Notes: a model not told the origin generated them from the letters alone. A stretch of 64,000 bases of DNA from an uncultured Christensenella sp. (GCA_910577055.1 CAJTKX010000003.1:182350-246349), one strand, 5' to 3'; shown: positions 15,685-24,933, numbered from the stretch's first letter. Program-made: numbers and translations.

Positions 15685-16899
15685 TCAGAGTTTTACGCCG
15701 TTTTTGACGAGAAGTTCCCTTGCGGTATCGACGCTGTCGTTGCCCGTCAAATTCTTTACGGGCGCAAATTCCTTATCGCGTTCCACCTCGTAGGCAAGGC
15801 AACTGCCCATATACTTTACCATATCCACGATAAGCGTTTCAAACTTATAACCGCAAGGCTGACAAGGCGTCACTCTTTCCCCGTCCTCCATATGCGCAAT
15901 GGCTTTTTCCGCAAGGTGATAGGGAAGTCTGCCAGATAAGGTAAGGTTCAAATCGTGAACGTTGAAAAGGTAGTTCAAGGTTACGCCGAAGCGGTAAACA
16001 AGCTCTCCCTTTTTGGTCTTGTTTTTTAAATCGGCGGGAATTTCGAAGTACTCCAAAACGGTGGGCTTGCCGTCCTCGTTGCAGATAACGCCGACTTTTT
16101 CGTCGGGGCTGACTTTGGACACTACCTTTGCGCCGCAACGGCACTGCTTTAAAATAGTCGCGCCGATAAACGCGGGGTCGCACATTTTCTGCAACACGTT
16201 GTCAACGCTGTAAACGTTAAGCCACTCTATATTTTCGCGCTCCAAAACCCGTGCAAGTCCGCTGTTGACAAGCGACGAGTACCACCCGCCGTTGCCGTTC
16301 GGGGCAAGCGAAACTCGGTTTTTTCTGTCAAGAAAAACTTTACCGTCAAAGTCGCAAGTAGGCGCAACGTCTTGAATATAAAAGTGAATCAAACCGTCGG
16401 GGTAACCGAAATATTTGTTTTCTTGGAAAAACTTAACGGTTTCTTCGTTGTTTTGAACGCTCGTCATTATGAACAGATGAAAATATCTTCCCGTCTTTTC
16501 CACAACCGAAAAAACGTTATTCATCTGCAACTCGAAAATAGACAGCGTACGCGTTAACCCTATATTGAAAGTACCCTTAGGGCCGTTAAAGCCCAAGCGT
16601 GAGCCTTGCCCGCCCGCAAGCAGTACCGCGGCAACCTTACCCTCGCGCAAGAAATTCAAGCCTACGCTTTCGAATTGAAGTCTGCGCCGTTTGATATCCT
16701 CGACTGTCACCGCGCCGATAGGCGTTATTTTACCTATTTTTTTCGGCGCCTTATCAAGCTTTTTCAACACGGAAAAGTTCGTATTGTCGATATCTGTTAA
16801 AAGCTGAGATTTATCCGGTTCGGAAAGTTCGTCGTAATATTTTAAAAGATGCGCTTGCCCACGCTCTTCCAAATAAGTTTTTGCCAATTTGTAATCCAT
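15685..16899 (-). CDS. UDPGP-type UDP-sugar pyrophosphorylase (UAP1-like)
   Basis: Nucleotidyltransferase of the eukaryote-like UDPGP family that makes UDP-N-acetylhexosamine or UDP-glucose from UTP and the sugar 1-phosphate. The signature LLAGGQGSRLGFNGPKG lies near residues 93-109; FIMTSVQNNEET and LAPNGNGGWYSSL are further family blocks. 404 residues. It differs from bacterial GlmU and GalU, which have another architecture. The ATG follows AAGG. Substrate preference between GlcNAc-1-P and Glc-1-P cannot be fixed here. Confidence 0.85.
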   Translation of the reverse strand: MDYKLAKTYLEERGQAHLLKYYDELSEPDKSQLLTDIDNTNFSVLKKLDKAPKKIGKITPIGAVTVEDIKRRRLQFESVGLNFLREGKVAAVLLAGGQGSRLGFNGPKGTFNIGLTRTLSIFELQMNNVFSVVEKTGRYFHLFIMTSVQNNEETVKFFQENKYFGYPDGLIHFYIQDVAPTCDFDGKVFLDRKNRVSLAPNGNGGWYSSLVNSGLARVLERENIEWLNVYSVDNVLQKMCDPAFIGATILKQCRCGAKVVSKVSPDEKVGVICNEDGKPTVLEYFEIPADLKNKTKKGELVYRFGVTLNYLFNVHDLNLTLSGRLPYHLAEKAIAHMEDGERVTPCQPCGYKFETLIVDMVKYMGSCLAYEVERDKEFAPVKNLTGNDSVDTARELLVKNGVKL

Positions 16900-16954
16900 A
16901 TTAAAACCTTAATGTGAAAATTGTATAACGGTTTAGTTAAAATAAGTTTTAATT

Positions 16955-16983
16955 ATTATATATTATAGTAAAATCAAAGTCAA
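16955..16983 (-). promoter_or_regulatory. Promoter of the UDPGP gene
   Basis: Minus-strand TTGACT (16978-16983), 17 bases, TATAAT (16955-16960). Confidence 0.7.
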
Positions 16984-17051
16984 TATATTTGGCAAATTTG
17001 ACATTATGCTCCTAAATGCCGCCGAAAATTTGTTAAATTTATGTGAATCTA

Positions 17052-17080
17052 TTGAAAATCGCCGAAGAATGTTGTATAAT
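17052..17080 (+). promoter_or_regulatory. Promoter of the NUDIX-LemA-DUF2207 run
   Basis: TTGAAA (17052-17057), 17 bases, TATAAT (17075-17080), 43 bases upstream of the NUDIX start. Confidence 0.7.
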
Positions 17081-17122
17081 ATATAAATGAAAATAAGTAT
17101 AGTCCGATAAGGAGGGAAAAAT

Positions 17123-17617
17123 ATGTTTTGTACGGAATGCGGAGAAAAATTAACGCTTATGTTTGCCAGCGGCGAAGGGCTTGTACCCTATTGCAAAGCT
17201 TGCGGGCAATTCAGATTTGCGCAGTTCGCAACGGCTGTGAGCATGGTCGTAACAAACAGAAATAAGGATAAATTTTTGCTTGCAAAACACAAGGGGCAAG
17301 AAGATTACATTCTTTTTGCGGGATATATTAAAAAGGGCGAAACGGCGGAAAAAGCCGTAACGCGCGAGTTCAAGGAAGAAACAAAGCTGAATACGGTTAA
17401 ATATAAGTATATGTACTCCCGCTATCACGAGCCGAAAAACGTGCTTATGCTCGGCTACCTTTCTATGGCGGAAGAAGGCGAGCCGGTGATTGACGAAAAG
17501 GAAATAGAGGACGTGAAGTGGTTTTCGTTTGACGAGGCTTTGGAAGCAATAAAAAAAGATTCGACTGCCGAAGCGTTTTTAAAAAGCGCTTTGACCGAAA
17601 TAAAAAACTTTAAGTGA
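17123..17617 (+). CDS. NUDIX hydrolase with N-terminal zinc ribbon
   Basis: Predicted Mg-dependent nucleoside-diphosphate-X hydrolase. An N-terminal zinc ribbon (Cys3, Cys6, Cys24, Cys27) resembles that of NudC-type NAD pyrophosphatases, and the NUDIX box GYIKKGETAEKAVTREFKEE lies near residues 73-92. It is short (164 aa) and lacks the NudC N-terminal domain, so the substrate is open. A strong ribosome site (AAGGAGGG) precedes the ATG. It is eight bases upstream of lemA and probably in the same operon. Confidence 0.88.
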   Translation: MFCTECGEKLTLMFASGEGLVPYCKACGQFRFAQFATAVSMVVTNRNKDKFLLAKHKGQEDYILFAGYIKKGETAEKAVTREFKEETKLNTVKYKYMYSRYHEPKNVLMLGYLSMAEEGEPVIDEKEIEDVKWFSFDEALEAIKKDSTAEAFLKSALTEIKNFK

Positions 17618-17625
17618 GGTAAATA

Positions 17626-18207
17626 ATGAAATTATTGGTTACAACGGGCGGCTGGATTGGCATAGGAGTTGCCATTGCCGTAGTTCTTATTATCGTTATT
17701 TGGGCGATAGCAACTTACAACAAGTTCGTAAGCTTGGGCACAAACTGCGACGATGCGTTTTCGGGCATAGACGTATATCTTAAAAAGAGATACGACCTTA
17801 TCCCCAACCTCGTAGAAACGGTTAAGGGCTACGCCAAACACGAAAGCGACACCTTTGCAAAGGTAACCGAAGCGCGCGCCAAGGCAATGAGCGCTACCAC
17901 CGTAAGCGAAAAAATTGCGGCGGATAAAGAGCTGACAACCGTTTTACAAGGTTTCAGAAGGGTAACCGAAAACTATCCCGAGCTGAAAGCCAACACCAAC
18001 TTCCTTGATTTGCAAGCTCAACTAAGAAACATCGAAAACGAGCTTGTAAACGCAAGAAAGTATTACAACGCTTGCGTAAGGGAACTGAACAAGAAAATTA
18101 AGTCCTTCCCCTCCCTCATCATTGCAAAATGCATGAAAGCCGAACTGCGCGAATTCTTCTCGGTGGAAAATCCCGAAGAAAGGCAGAACGTTAAAGTACA
18201 ATTCTAA
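17626..18207 (+). CDS. LemA family membrane protein
   Basis: LemA family protein of 193 residues: one N-terminal membrane span (near 8-29, IGIGVAIAVVLIIVIWAIA) followed by the long helical hairpin domain with the conserved NCDDAFSGIDVYLKKRYDLIPNLVETVKGYAKHE stretch. Biological role unknown. GAGG precedes the ATG. It commonly sits next to a DUF2207 gene, as here, suggesting a membrane complex of the two. Confidence 0.93.
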   Translation: MKLLVTTGGWIGIGVAIAVVLIIVIWAIATYNKFVSLGTNCDDAFSGIDVYLKKRYDLIPNLVETVKGYAKHESDTFAKVTEARAKAMSATTVSEKIAADKELTTVLQGFRRVTENYPELKANTNFLDLQAQLRNIENELVNARKYYNACVRELNKKIKSFPSLIIAKCMKAELREFFSVENPEERQNVKVQF

Positions 18208-18263
18208 ATTTTATATGGAAAGGTTAACGGCGCGATTGCGCCGTTACTTCGTGAAAGGGAAAT

Positions 18264-20171
18264 ATGAAAAAGTTAAAATTACAGCCGTGTATTATCGCGC
18301 TTATTATCTTGCTGTTATCGGTAACGTGCTTGGCGGCGGGGTTCGGATTTACCAAAACGGCAAGCGCGGAAACAAGACGCAGCCAGCGCCTTTATAGCCA
18401 CCCTTATTTATCGCGCTACGCCGTTGAAATGGACATTAAAAGCGACCGTTCTATAGCCGTAACCGAGGATATAACCGTATACCACTATAACAATACGGGC
18501 TTTATCCGCGATATACCCGTCAACGGCGGAGAAATAGTTAAAAACGTTTCCGTGTGCGAGGTAACCGGCGGAACCGTTTCGTCCGTTTATTACGACGTTT
18601 TCGTTGAGGACAGCGCTTTTGTGTCAATCGATATCGGCGACATGAGGTATAAAAATGACGAACACACCTATCGCATAACATACGACTATATTCTTACAAA
18701 ATCGCAAGAAGGCAAAAACACCATTGCCCTTACCCCTATAGGCACGGGCTGGGATTGCGAAATTACCGATATTTCCGTAGTTATAAAATTACCCGAAGGC
18801 TACATAGACGACAGCGTAAGTTGCTTCTATCAGTCTATATCGGGTAAAGTCGAAACAGTTGAAACCGATACGGAGATAATCGACGGCAGAACGGTAATCA
18901 GCTTCGTTGACGATGAAAACGTTATTTTAAACTATGCATTAAGGTTTGATTTGCAATTCGAAGAGGGCGCGCTTACCGCTTACTTCGATTTTACGCCATA
19001 CTACTTTGTTATTGTTGCGGCGGTTATTCTTGCGATAGTGCTTGCGCTTAAATTTTTGGCGTTCAATAAGCGTACGCTTACGCCCGTGGTCAACTTCGAA
19101 GCTCCCAATAAGATGAGCCCTATGTTAATGGGTAAGCTGATTGACGGTAAAATAGACGCAGAAGATATAACATCGATGATATTTTATTGGGCGGATAAAG
19201 GCTACCTTAAAATAAATTTAGACGACCAAAAAGACCCCGCGATTATTCGCATAGTGAAAGCTTTACCGCAAGATGCGCCCGATTACGAGCAAATTATGTT
19301 TGCGGAATTGTTCAACGGACAAGACGCGATAAAGCCGAGCTTTTTAAAGTACAAGTTTTACCGCACGGTTGACAAGGTTACCCATATGGTTGACAGCCGT
19401 ACCAAGGGGCTTTACGAAAGGTCAAGCATAATAATTTCATTCGTGCTTGCTCTTATTGCCGGACTTATGCTTGGACTTACTCCGCTGATACTTGCGCTGA
19501 CGCAGGTTTCATTGACGTTTACCATTCTTGCTCCGTTTGTGGCTATGGTGCCGATGTTTTTCCCATATGTATTCTGTATGGGTTTGGTAAACAATAAATT
19601 CAAGTCCAAGAAAGGCGTTAAAATCGGTTTTATTTGCGCGGCTATCGGCATAAGCGCATTTACGACTTTGTTTTATACTCTTTTCGTTCCGTCCTTCCTT
19701 ATAGGAATTATTCCGAAGATTTTGCTGTGCGCAATAACAAGCGCAACTATGTGCTGCTCCACAATGATAATAAGCAGAACGAAGAGTTATGTAGAACAGC
19801 TTAACGAAATAGTAGGCTTTAAGCAGTTTATTGAAAAAGTAGAAAAGGATAAACTTGAAAAGTTGCTTGAAGAGGACCCGCAATTCTTTTACCATATCTT
19901 GCCTTACGCGCAAGTTTTGGGAGTATCTTCTCAGTGGGAAGATAAGTTTGAGAATATTACGGTGCAACCTCCTCAATGGGCTACTTGCTCTACCGCGGAT
20001 ACTCTGTTGAACTTCTATATTTTGAATAGAATTATGCACGTTTCCATGTCAAGCATGACTACAAATATGGTATCCCGCCCCTCTTCGTCGGGTGCGTCCG
20101 GCGGCGGACACGGAAGCTTCGGCGGTTTCTCGGGCGGCGGTCACGGCGGTGGCGGCGGCAGATTCAGATAA
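18264..20171 (+). CDS. DUF2207 domain membrane protein
   Basis: Predicted membrane protein of the DUF2207 family (635 aa). Signal peptide (residues 1-34), an extracytoplasmic beta-rich DUF2207 domain to about 240, a first span near 250-267, a cytoplasmic region, a cluster of hydrophobic spans near 390-510, and a Gly/Ser-rich tail with repeated GGGHG ending FR. This tail is characteristic of the family. AAAGGG precedes the ATG. It pairs with lemA 56 bases upstream; function is unknown. Confidence 0.9.
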   Translation: MKKLKLQPCIIALIILLLSVTCLAAGFGFTKTASAETRRSQRLYSHPYLSRYAVEMDIKSDRSIAVTEDITVYHYNNTGFIRDIPVNGGEIVKNVSVCEVTGGTVSSVYYDVFVEDSAFVSIDIGDMRYKNDEHTYRITYDYILTKSQEGKNTIALTPIGTGWDCEITDISVVIKLPEGYIDDSVSCFYQSISGKVETVETDTEIIDGRTVISFVDDENVILNYALRFDLQFEEGALTAYFDFTPYYFVIVAAVILAIVLALKFLAFNKRTLTPVVNFEAPNKMSPMLMGKLIDGKIDAEDITSMIFYWADKGYLKINLDDQKDPAIIRIVKALPQDAPDYEQIMFAELFNGQDAIKPSFLKYKFYRTVDKVTHMVDSRTKGLYERSSIIISFVLALIAGLMLGLTPLILALTQVSLTFTILAPFVAMVPMFFPYVFCMGLVNNKFKSKKGVKIGFICAAIGISAFTTLFYTLFVPSFLIGIIPKILLCAITSATMCCSTMIISRTKSYVEQLNEIVGFKQFIEKVEKDKLEKLLEEDPQFFYHILPYAQVLGVSSQWEDKFENITVQPPQWATCSTADTLLNFYILNRIMHVSMSSMTTNMVSRPSSSGASGGGHGSFGGFSGGGHGGGGGRFR

Positions 20172-20190
20172 ACGTAATAAAAGCATTTTA

Positions 20191-20220
20191 AAAGCGGACG
20201 GCAATTAAGCCGTCCGCTTA
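20191..20220 (+). terminator. Terminator after the DUF2207 gene
   Basis: Stem AAGCGGACGGC/GCCGTCCGCTT with AATTAA loop; followed by an AT-rich but imperfect T-run (AAATATTTATTT). Confidence 0.7.
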
Positions 20221-20288
20221 AATATTTATTTAATTTGCCGCTGTATTCGTTTACCGTACGTCACAAAAAACAAGCGTGCAAATAATTT

Positions 20289-20732
20289 CTATTCTGCTTC
20301 TACCGTTACTTTTATTTTTACGGAAATTCCTTCCAAAAGCTTCAAGTCTATATCGTATACGCCCAAGGTCTTAATGGGCGCGGGCAGTAAAACTTTCTTT
20401 TTATCTATATCATAGCCCGCATCTTTCAACGCGTCGGCTATGTTTGCGCCCGTAACCGAACCGAACACCTTGCCCGCTTGCCCCGCTTTGATTTTAACGG
20501 TAAAATTCTTACCCTCGATTTCCTTTGCAAGGGCGCGGGTAGCTTTGATTTCCTCCGCCTTGTGGTACTCCGCCGCAGAGTTCTTTTGCTTTAAATCGTT
20601 TAATTTGGAGGCGGTTGCAATCTCTGCAAGCCCTTTCTTTATTAGGAAGTTGCGCGCGTAACCTTCGTTAACGTCAACCACTTCCCCTTTTTTGCCTTGT
20701 CCTTTTACGTCTTGCAACAATATAACTTTCAT
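20289..20732 (-). CDS. rplI: 50S ribosomal protein L9
   Basis: Large-subunit protein that spans the L1 stalk base. 147 residues: N-terminal domain MKVILLQDVKGQGKKGEVVD with NEGYARNFLIKKGLA, a long connecting helix, and C-terminal domain with KAGQAGKVFGSVTGANIADAL. ATG 20732 has AAGGAG seven bases upstream; the ATG two codons earlier would lie too close to it. It is apparently monocistronic with its own promoter; dnaB, often next to it, is not here. Confidence 0.96.
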   Translation of the reverse strand: MKVILLQDVKGQGKKGEVVDVNEGYARNFLIKKGLAEIATASKLNDLKQKNSAAEYHKAEEIKATRALAKEIEGKNFTVKIKAGQAGKVFGSVTGANIADALKDAGYDIDKKKVLLPAPIKTLGVYDIDLKLLEGISVKIKVTVEAE

Positions 20733-20751
20733 ATGCATACTCCTTTTATAT

Positions 20752-20780
20752 ATTTTAACTCTACGCGGGCAGTTTGTCAA
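20752..20780 (-). promoter_or_regulatory. Promoter of rplI
   Basis: Minus strand TTGACA (20775-20780), 17 bases, TAAAAT (20752-20757). Confidence 0.75.
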
Positions 20781-20833
20781 GAGCGATGAATATTTAAAGC
20801 GTTTCGGCACAAAATAAATACGGAGGTAATTTT

Positions 20834-20986
20834 ATGGAAAAGGTAAATTACGATATAGCTTGCGACGTTGCTACTTGCAAGTACAACCACTGCGGTTGCA
20901 ACTGCACGCTTGAGCACATCAAGGTCGGCTGCTCTTGCAATCAAGTAGATTGCACTTGCTGCGAAAGCTATTCCGAAAAGGTCTAA
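20834..20986 (+). CDS. DUF1540 small cysteine-rich protein
   Basis: A 50-residue protein with ten cysteines: CDVATCKYNHCGCNC near residues 10-24 and CSCNQVDCTCCESY near 33-46. This is the DUF1540 pattern (CDVxxCxYN), probably a metal-binding module; related proteins occur in sporulating Firmicutes. The ATG follows GGAGG by seven bases and the frame ends before a strong terminator, so it is a real gene despite its size. Function unknown. Confidence 0.85.
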   Translation: MEKVNYDIACDVATCKYNHCGCNCTLEHIKVGCSCNQVDCTCCESYSEKV

Positions 20987-21000
20987 CATATAGCCTTAAA

Positions 21001-21036
21001 AGACGGCGGAAGTTTTTCTTCCGCCGTCTGTTTTAC
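21001..21036. terminator. Bidirectional terminator between the DUF1540 gene and glnS
   Basis: 12-bp perfect stem AGACGGCGGAAG/CTTCCGCCGTCT with TTTTT loop; A-rich left and T-rich right flanks suit both convergent genes. Confidence 0.85.
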
Positions 21037-22679
21037 TTATTGAAACTGTCTTTAAGCGAAACGATTTCGGACAAAACAAGTCCGTTATCTGTCGCTTTTT
21101 TATAATATCCCGTGCGCATAAGCTGGAAAGGCTTATCGTCCTCGCTTTCCGCAAGATAAGGCTCCGCCTTGCCGTAAAACTTCTTCAAGCTGTTTTTGTT
21201 CAGTCTTTCGGCGTAATCTTGGTCGGGGTATTCCTCGTCGTTTAAAAGCGGCTCGTACTGCCTAAACTCCGCGTCCATGCCGTACTTGCAGTCAACCCAC
21301 TGCACAACTCCCTTAGCTTTTATATCGCTAACGACGTTGCTGCCGCTTCTTGTTTCGGGAAAATAGGTACAGAAAATTTCTTCGACCTCTCCGTTTGAAT
21401 TAAGCTTAACGTCGTCACAGCGAACAATATACGCGCCCTTTAAACGAACCGTGCCCCCCTTTTGCAACCGCTTATACTTAGGCGGCGGATTCAAAGAAAA
21501 ATCGTCCCTATCGATATATACGCTACCCGTAAACTTAACGTGGCGCGTACCGCCGTCCTCTTTGGTCGGGTTGATTTCAAAGTCAAGCTCTTCTTCGCCC
21601 GTATAGTTTGTTACCGTAAGTTTTATGGGGTTAATAACCGCCATAGCACGCTCAGCATTTGCGTTCAGTTCATCGCGTATACAGCTGTCAAGCTGAGCTT
21701 GGCTGACAACCGAATAAGCCTTTGCAACGCCCACGTCGGCGCAGAATTTTTTAAGCGCCGTAGGCGGTACGCCGCGGTTCTTCAAGCCCATTATAGTAGG
21801 CATACGCGGGTCGCCCCAACCGTCTACAAGCCCCTCGTCCACAAGCTTTTTAAGGTAGCGCTTGGACATAAGCGTGTTGGTAATATTAAGCCTTGCAAAC
21901 TCTATTTGGCGCGGTCTTGGCTCGGGGAAGCCCGCCTTCTCCACAAACCAATTATATAAGGGGCGGTGATTTTCAAACTCCAACGAACATAATGAGTGCG
22001 TTATCCCCTCTAATGCGTCGGATACGGGGTGCGCAAAGTCGTACATAGGATAGATGCACCACTTATCGCCCGTGCGGTAGTGCGGCACGCGCGCTATGCG
22101 GTAAATTATGGGGTCGCGCATATTTATGTTCGGCGACGACATATCTATTTTAGCCCTTAAAACCTTGGCGCCGTCGGGGAATTTACCCGCCTTCATTTCG
22201 CGGAAAAGTTTTAAGTTTTCTTCAACGCTCCTATTGCGGTATGGCGATTCCTTGCCCGCCTCCGTCAAAGTGCCGCGGGTTGCCGTAATTTCTTCGGCGG
22301 ATAAGTCGCAAACATATGCATTGCCGTCTGATATATACTTTTCGGCAATTTCGTAAAGCTTGTCGTAATAGTCGGATGCAAACACAAGCTTATCGTACTC
22401 GAAACCAAGCCATTTAACCGCGTCCACTATTGAATTGACGTACTCGTAATCCTCTTTGGCGGGGTTGGTGTCGTCCATGCGAAGGTTCAACGTGCCGTGA
22501 TACTTTTCCTTAACGCCGAAATTTATGCACATAGCCTTAACGTGCCCTATGTGCGGGTAACCGTTAGGCTCCGGCGGAAAACGAACGTGAATTTCGTTGC
22601 CCGTACTCTCGAACTTGCCCGCTTCCAATTCCTCGTTTATAATCTGTTCTATAAAGTTTGTTGCTTCGGGTAATTTCAT
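21033..22679 (-). CDS. glnS: Glutaminyl-tRNA synthetase
   Basis: Charges tRNA-Gln directly with glutamine. Class I synthetase of 548 residues: RFPPEPNGYPHIGHVKAMCINF near 33-54 (HIGH motif), MDDTNPAKE, HPVSDALEGITHSLCSLEF near 218, LMSKR near 270 (KMSKS equivalent), and the C-terminal anticodon-binding beta-barrels. The FPPEPNGY motif and EFENHRPLYNW indicate GlnRS rather than GluRS. Many Firmicutes lack GlnRS and use the GatCAB route, so its presence is a lineage marker. AGAGG precedes the ATG. It lies ten bases downstream of fhs, in one operon. Confidence 0.95.
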   Translation of the reverse strand: MKLPEATNFIEQIINEELEAGKFESTGNEIHVRFPPEPNGYPHIGHVKAMCINFGVKEKYHGTLNLRMDDTNPAKEDYEYVNSIVDAVKWLGFEYDKLVFASDYYDKLYEIAEKYISDGNAYVCDLSAEEITATRGTLTEAGKESPYRNRSVEENLKLFREMKAGKFPDGAKVLRAKIDMSSPNINMRDPIIYRIARVPHYRTGDKWCIYPMYDFAHPVSDALEGITHSLCSLEFENHRPLYNWFVEKAGFPEPRPRQIEFARLNITNTLMSKRYLKKLVDEGLVDGWGDPRMPTIMGLKNRGVPPTALKKFCADVGVAKAYSVVSQAQLDSCIRDELNANAERAMAVINPIKLTVTNYTGEEELDFEINPTKEDGGTRHVKFTGSVYIDRDDFSLNPPPKYKRLQKGGTVRLKGAYIVRCDDVKLNSNGEVEEIFCTYFPETRSGSNVVSDIKAKGVVQWVDCKYGMDAEFRQYEPLLNDEEYPDQDYAERLNKNSLKKFYGKAEPYLAESEDDKPFQLMRTGYYKKATDNGLVLSEIVSLKDSFNK

Positions 22680-22689
22680 ATAATCCTCT

Positions 22690-24351
22690 TTAAGAAAGTC
22701 CTACGATATTTCCGTTTTCGTCAATGTCGATATGTTCTGCCGACGGAGTTTTGCTAAGCCCGGGCATAAGCATAATTTCGCCCGCAACGGCAACTATGAA
22801 GGAAGCGCCGCCCTTGTAAATTATATCCCTAACTTTGATTTTAAAGCCCGTGGGTGCGGCAAGTTTTTTCGCGTCGTCCGACAAAGAATACTGCGTTTTT
22901 GCGATAATCACGGGCAAGCCCGCAATCCCCGCCTTTTCAATCTGGTCAATCTTCTTTAATGCGGTTTCGGAAAATTCCGCGCCGTCGCCGCCGTAAACGT
23001 TCTTTACGATATCTTCAACCTTTTTGCAAACTCCGTCGTTTAAATCGTACGAATAGTGCAGTTCGCTCTTTTTGTCACACTCCGCGATGACGGCTTTTGC
23101 AAGCTCTTCGCCGCCGAGTCCGCCCTTTAAGAATACGTCGGTGAAAACGGCTTTTGCGCCCGCCGCTTCGCAAGCCGACAACACTGCTTCGATTTCCGCG
23201 GAAGTGTCTGTTGCAAATCTGTTCATAGCGACGACGCAAGGCTTGTTGTAAACGGTTTTGATATTATCGACGTGCTTCAAAAGGTTGGGCAAACCCGCTT
23301 TAAGCGCCGTTAAATTTTCTTCGGATAAAGTAGCTTTTTCCGCACCGCCGTGAAGCTTTAAAGCCTTGACCGTTGCGACAACCACTACGCAATCGGGCTG
23401 AATGCCCGCAACTCGGCACTTCGTATCTAGGAATTTTTCCGCGCCGAGGTCCGCGCCGAAGCCCGCCTCGGTCACGGTGTAGTCGGCAAGCGACATAGCC
23501 GTATATGTAGCGCGTACGGAATTGCACCCGTGCGCGATATTGGCAAAAGGTCCGCCGTGAACTATTGCGGGGGTTCCCTCCAAGGTCTGCACCAAGTTGG
23601 GCTTTATTGCGTCTTTTAATAACGTGGTCATAGCGCCGTCGGCTTTAAGCTCACGCGCGCGGACAAAACCGCCTTCCGCATTCACGCCTACGACGATATC
23701 GCCTATTCTCTTTTTTAAGTCTTTTAAGTCGGTGGCGAGGCATAAAATTGCCATAACCTCGCTTGCGGCGGTTATTTCAAACCCCTCCGCCCTATCGTAG
23801 CTTACGCAGCCTTTCATATTGCCCGCGGGGCTGTGTATGGTGATATCGCGCAATGCTCTGTCGTTCATATCCATACAGCGGCGGAAATACACTTCCTTTA
23901 TGCCCAAAGAGTTGCCGCGTAAAATATGATTGTCAATCATGGCGCACAAAAGATTGTTTGCAGCGGTAATTGCGTGCAAATCACCCGTGAAGTGCAAGTT
24001 TATGTCCGCCATTGGCACGACTTGAGCGTAGCCGCCGCCCGCCGCTCCGCCCTTTATGCCGAACACGGGGCCGAGGGAAGGCTCTCTTAAAGCGAGGCAA
24101 ACTTTCTTTTTCAATCTTGCCATACCGTCCGCAAGCCCTATCGAAACGGTTGTTTTACCCTCTCCGCTGGCGGTGGGGTTAATTGCCGTAACCAAAATAA
24201 GCTTTGACTTGGGATTGACTTTTTCAAGGTTTATTTTAGCCTTGTACTTGCCGTAAAGTTCAAGGTTTTGTTCTTTAAGGTTAAGCTTTTTTGCAATCTT
24301 TCTGATATCTTGCAATTTGCAGCTTTCTGCGATTTCAATATCTGTGAGCAT
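22690..24351 (-). CDS. fhs: Formate--tetrahydrofolate ligase
   Basis: ATP-dependent synthesis of 10-formyl-THF from formate, supplying one-carbon units. 553 residues: P-loop region AINPTASGEGKTTVSIGLADG near 56-76, LREPSLGPVFGIKGGAAGGGYAQV near 89-112, FTGDLHAITAANNLL and GGPFANIAHGCNS. AAGAGG precedes the ATG. First gene of an fhs-glnS unit. Confidence 0.96.
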   Translation of the reverse strand: MLTDIEIAESCKLQDIRKIAKKLNLKEQNLELYGKYKAKINLEKVNPKSKLILVTAINPTASGEGKTTVSIGLADGMARLKKKVCLALREPSLGPVFGIKGGAAGGGYAQVVPMADINLHFTGDLHAITAANNLLCAMIDNHILRGNSLGIKEVYFRRCMDMNDRALRDITIHSPAGNMKGCVSYDRAEGFEITAASEVMAILCLATDLKDLKKRIGDIVVGVNAEGGFVRARELKADGAMTTLLKDAIKPNLVQTLEGTPAIVHGGPFANIAHGCNSVRATYTAMSLADYTVTEAGFGADLGAEKFLDTKCRVAGIQPDCVVVVATVKALKLHGGAEKATLSEENLTALKAGLPNLLKHVDNIKTVYNKPCVVAMNRFATDTSAEIEAVLSACEAAGAKAVFTDVFLKGGLGGEELAKAVIAECDKKSELHYSYDLNDGVCKKVEDIVKNVYGGDGAEFSETALKKIDQIEKAGIAGLPVIIAKTQYSLSDDAKKLAAPTGFKIKVRDIIYKGGASFIVAVAGEIMLMPGLSKTPSAEHIDIDENGNIVGLS

Positions 24352-24370
24352 AAATACCTCTTACCCGTTA

Positions 24371-24400
24371 ATTGTAACACAATTAAATAAGCGTTGTAAA
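24371..24400 (-). promoter_or_regulatory. Promoter of fhs-glnS
   Basis: Minus strand TTTACA (24395-24400), 18 bases, TACAAT (24371-24376) with TG at the extended -10 position. Confidence 0.65.
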
Positions 24401-24409
24401 TAAAATTAT

Positions 24410-24619
24410 TTACCTAACGCAAAGAATTTCGTTTGCGTCTAAATCGAGAATAACGCAAAGGTTTGCAAGCGTATCCAAAGCGGGCAACTGTTTGCCACTT
24501 ACATACCGTGATACTTGTTGATGAGCTACTCCTAATCTGCGTGCGATTTCCGACTGTGATAATTCACTGCTATTTATTGCCTCTGCTAACTTTTCCGTAA
24601 TATTGCTAAGTGTTATCAT
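24410..24619 (-). CDS. XRE-family HTH regulator (paralog of 7906-8118)
   Basis: 69-residue HTH protein with helix-turn-helix SQSEIARRLGVAHQQVSRYV near residues 20-39. Similar in length and layout to the regulator at 7906-8118. ATG 24619 follows GGAGG by six bases. It is divergent from a small unknown gene (24700), and palindromes between them look like its operators. Its target set is unknown. Confidence 0.82.
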   Translation of the reverse strand: MITLSNITEKLAEAINSSELSQSEIARRLGVAHQQVSRYVSGKQLPALDTLANLCVILDLDANEILCVR

Positions 24620-24641
24620 ATTTTCCTCCAAAAAAATTATA

Positions 24642-24693
24642 GCGCGCAATGAGTGCAATTTGCTTGACTTGCACGCAGCGCGTGCAGCATAAT
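24642..24693. promoter_or_regulatory. Operator-like palindromes and promoter between divergent small genes
   Basis: GCACGCAGCGCGTGC (24671-24685), a perfect palindrome with 6-bp arms, lies between TTGACT (24664-24669) and CATAAT (24688-24693, 18-base spacer) of the plus-strand gene. A related inverted copy (24642-24656, 11 of 15 matching) lies 29 bases away next to the minus-strand -10 TATAAT (24636-24641). Confidence 0.55.
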
Positions 24694-24699
24694 TATATT

Positions 24700-24918
24700 A
24701 TGAAACAAAAAACAATTAAAACCAAACAAGATTTTTACTGGCACTTTATAGACACATATATTGATTTAATTTCACATCTCCACTGCATAAGTGAGGATGA
24801 AGTTTTCTGCGACAAATTAAATGATATAAAAAAATATATCGACAAAAAGCTTAAACTTGCAAGCGACGGAGAAATTATAGAAACTTACGTTACGGTTTTG
24901 CAGCAGTACGACAAGTAA
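24700..24918 (+). CDS. Small uncharacterised protein, XRE-linked
   Basis: 72 residues, lysine- and acid-rich, largely helical by composition (DFYWHFIDTYIDLISHL near 12-28), with no membrane span. Not recognised. ATG 24700 lies six bases after a CATAAT -10 box and lacks a ribosome site, so it is probably leaderless. Its promoter holds the palindromes attributed to the divergent XRE regulator, so the two likely form a small regulated pair. Confidence 0.55.
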   Translation: MKQKTIKTKQDFYWHFIDTYIDLISHLHCISEDEVFCDKLNDIKKYIDKKLKLASDGEIIETYVTVLQQYDK

Positions 24919-24933
24919 TTTCCCCTCAATTAC

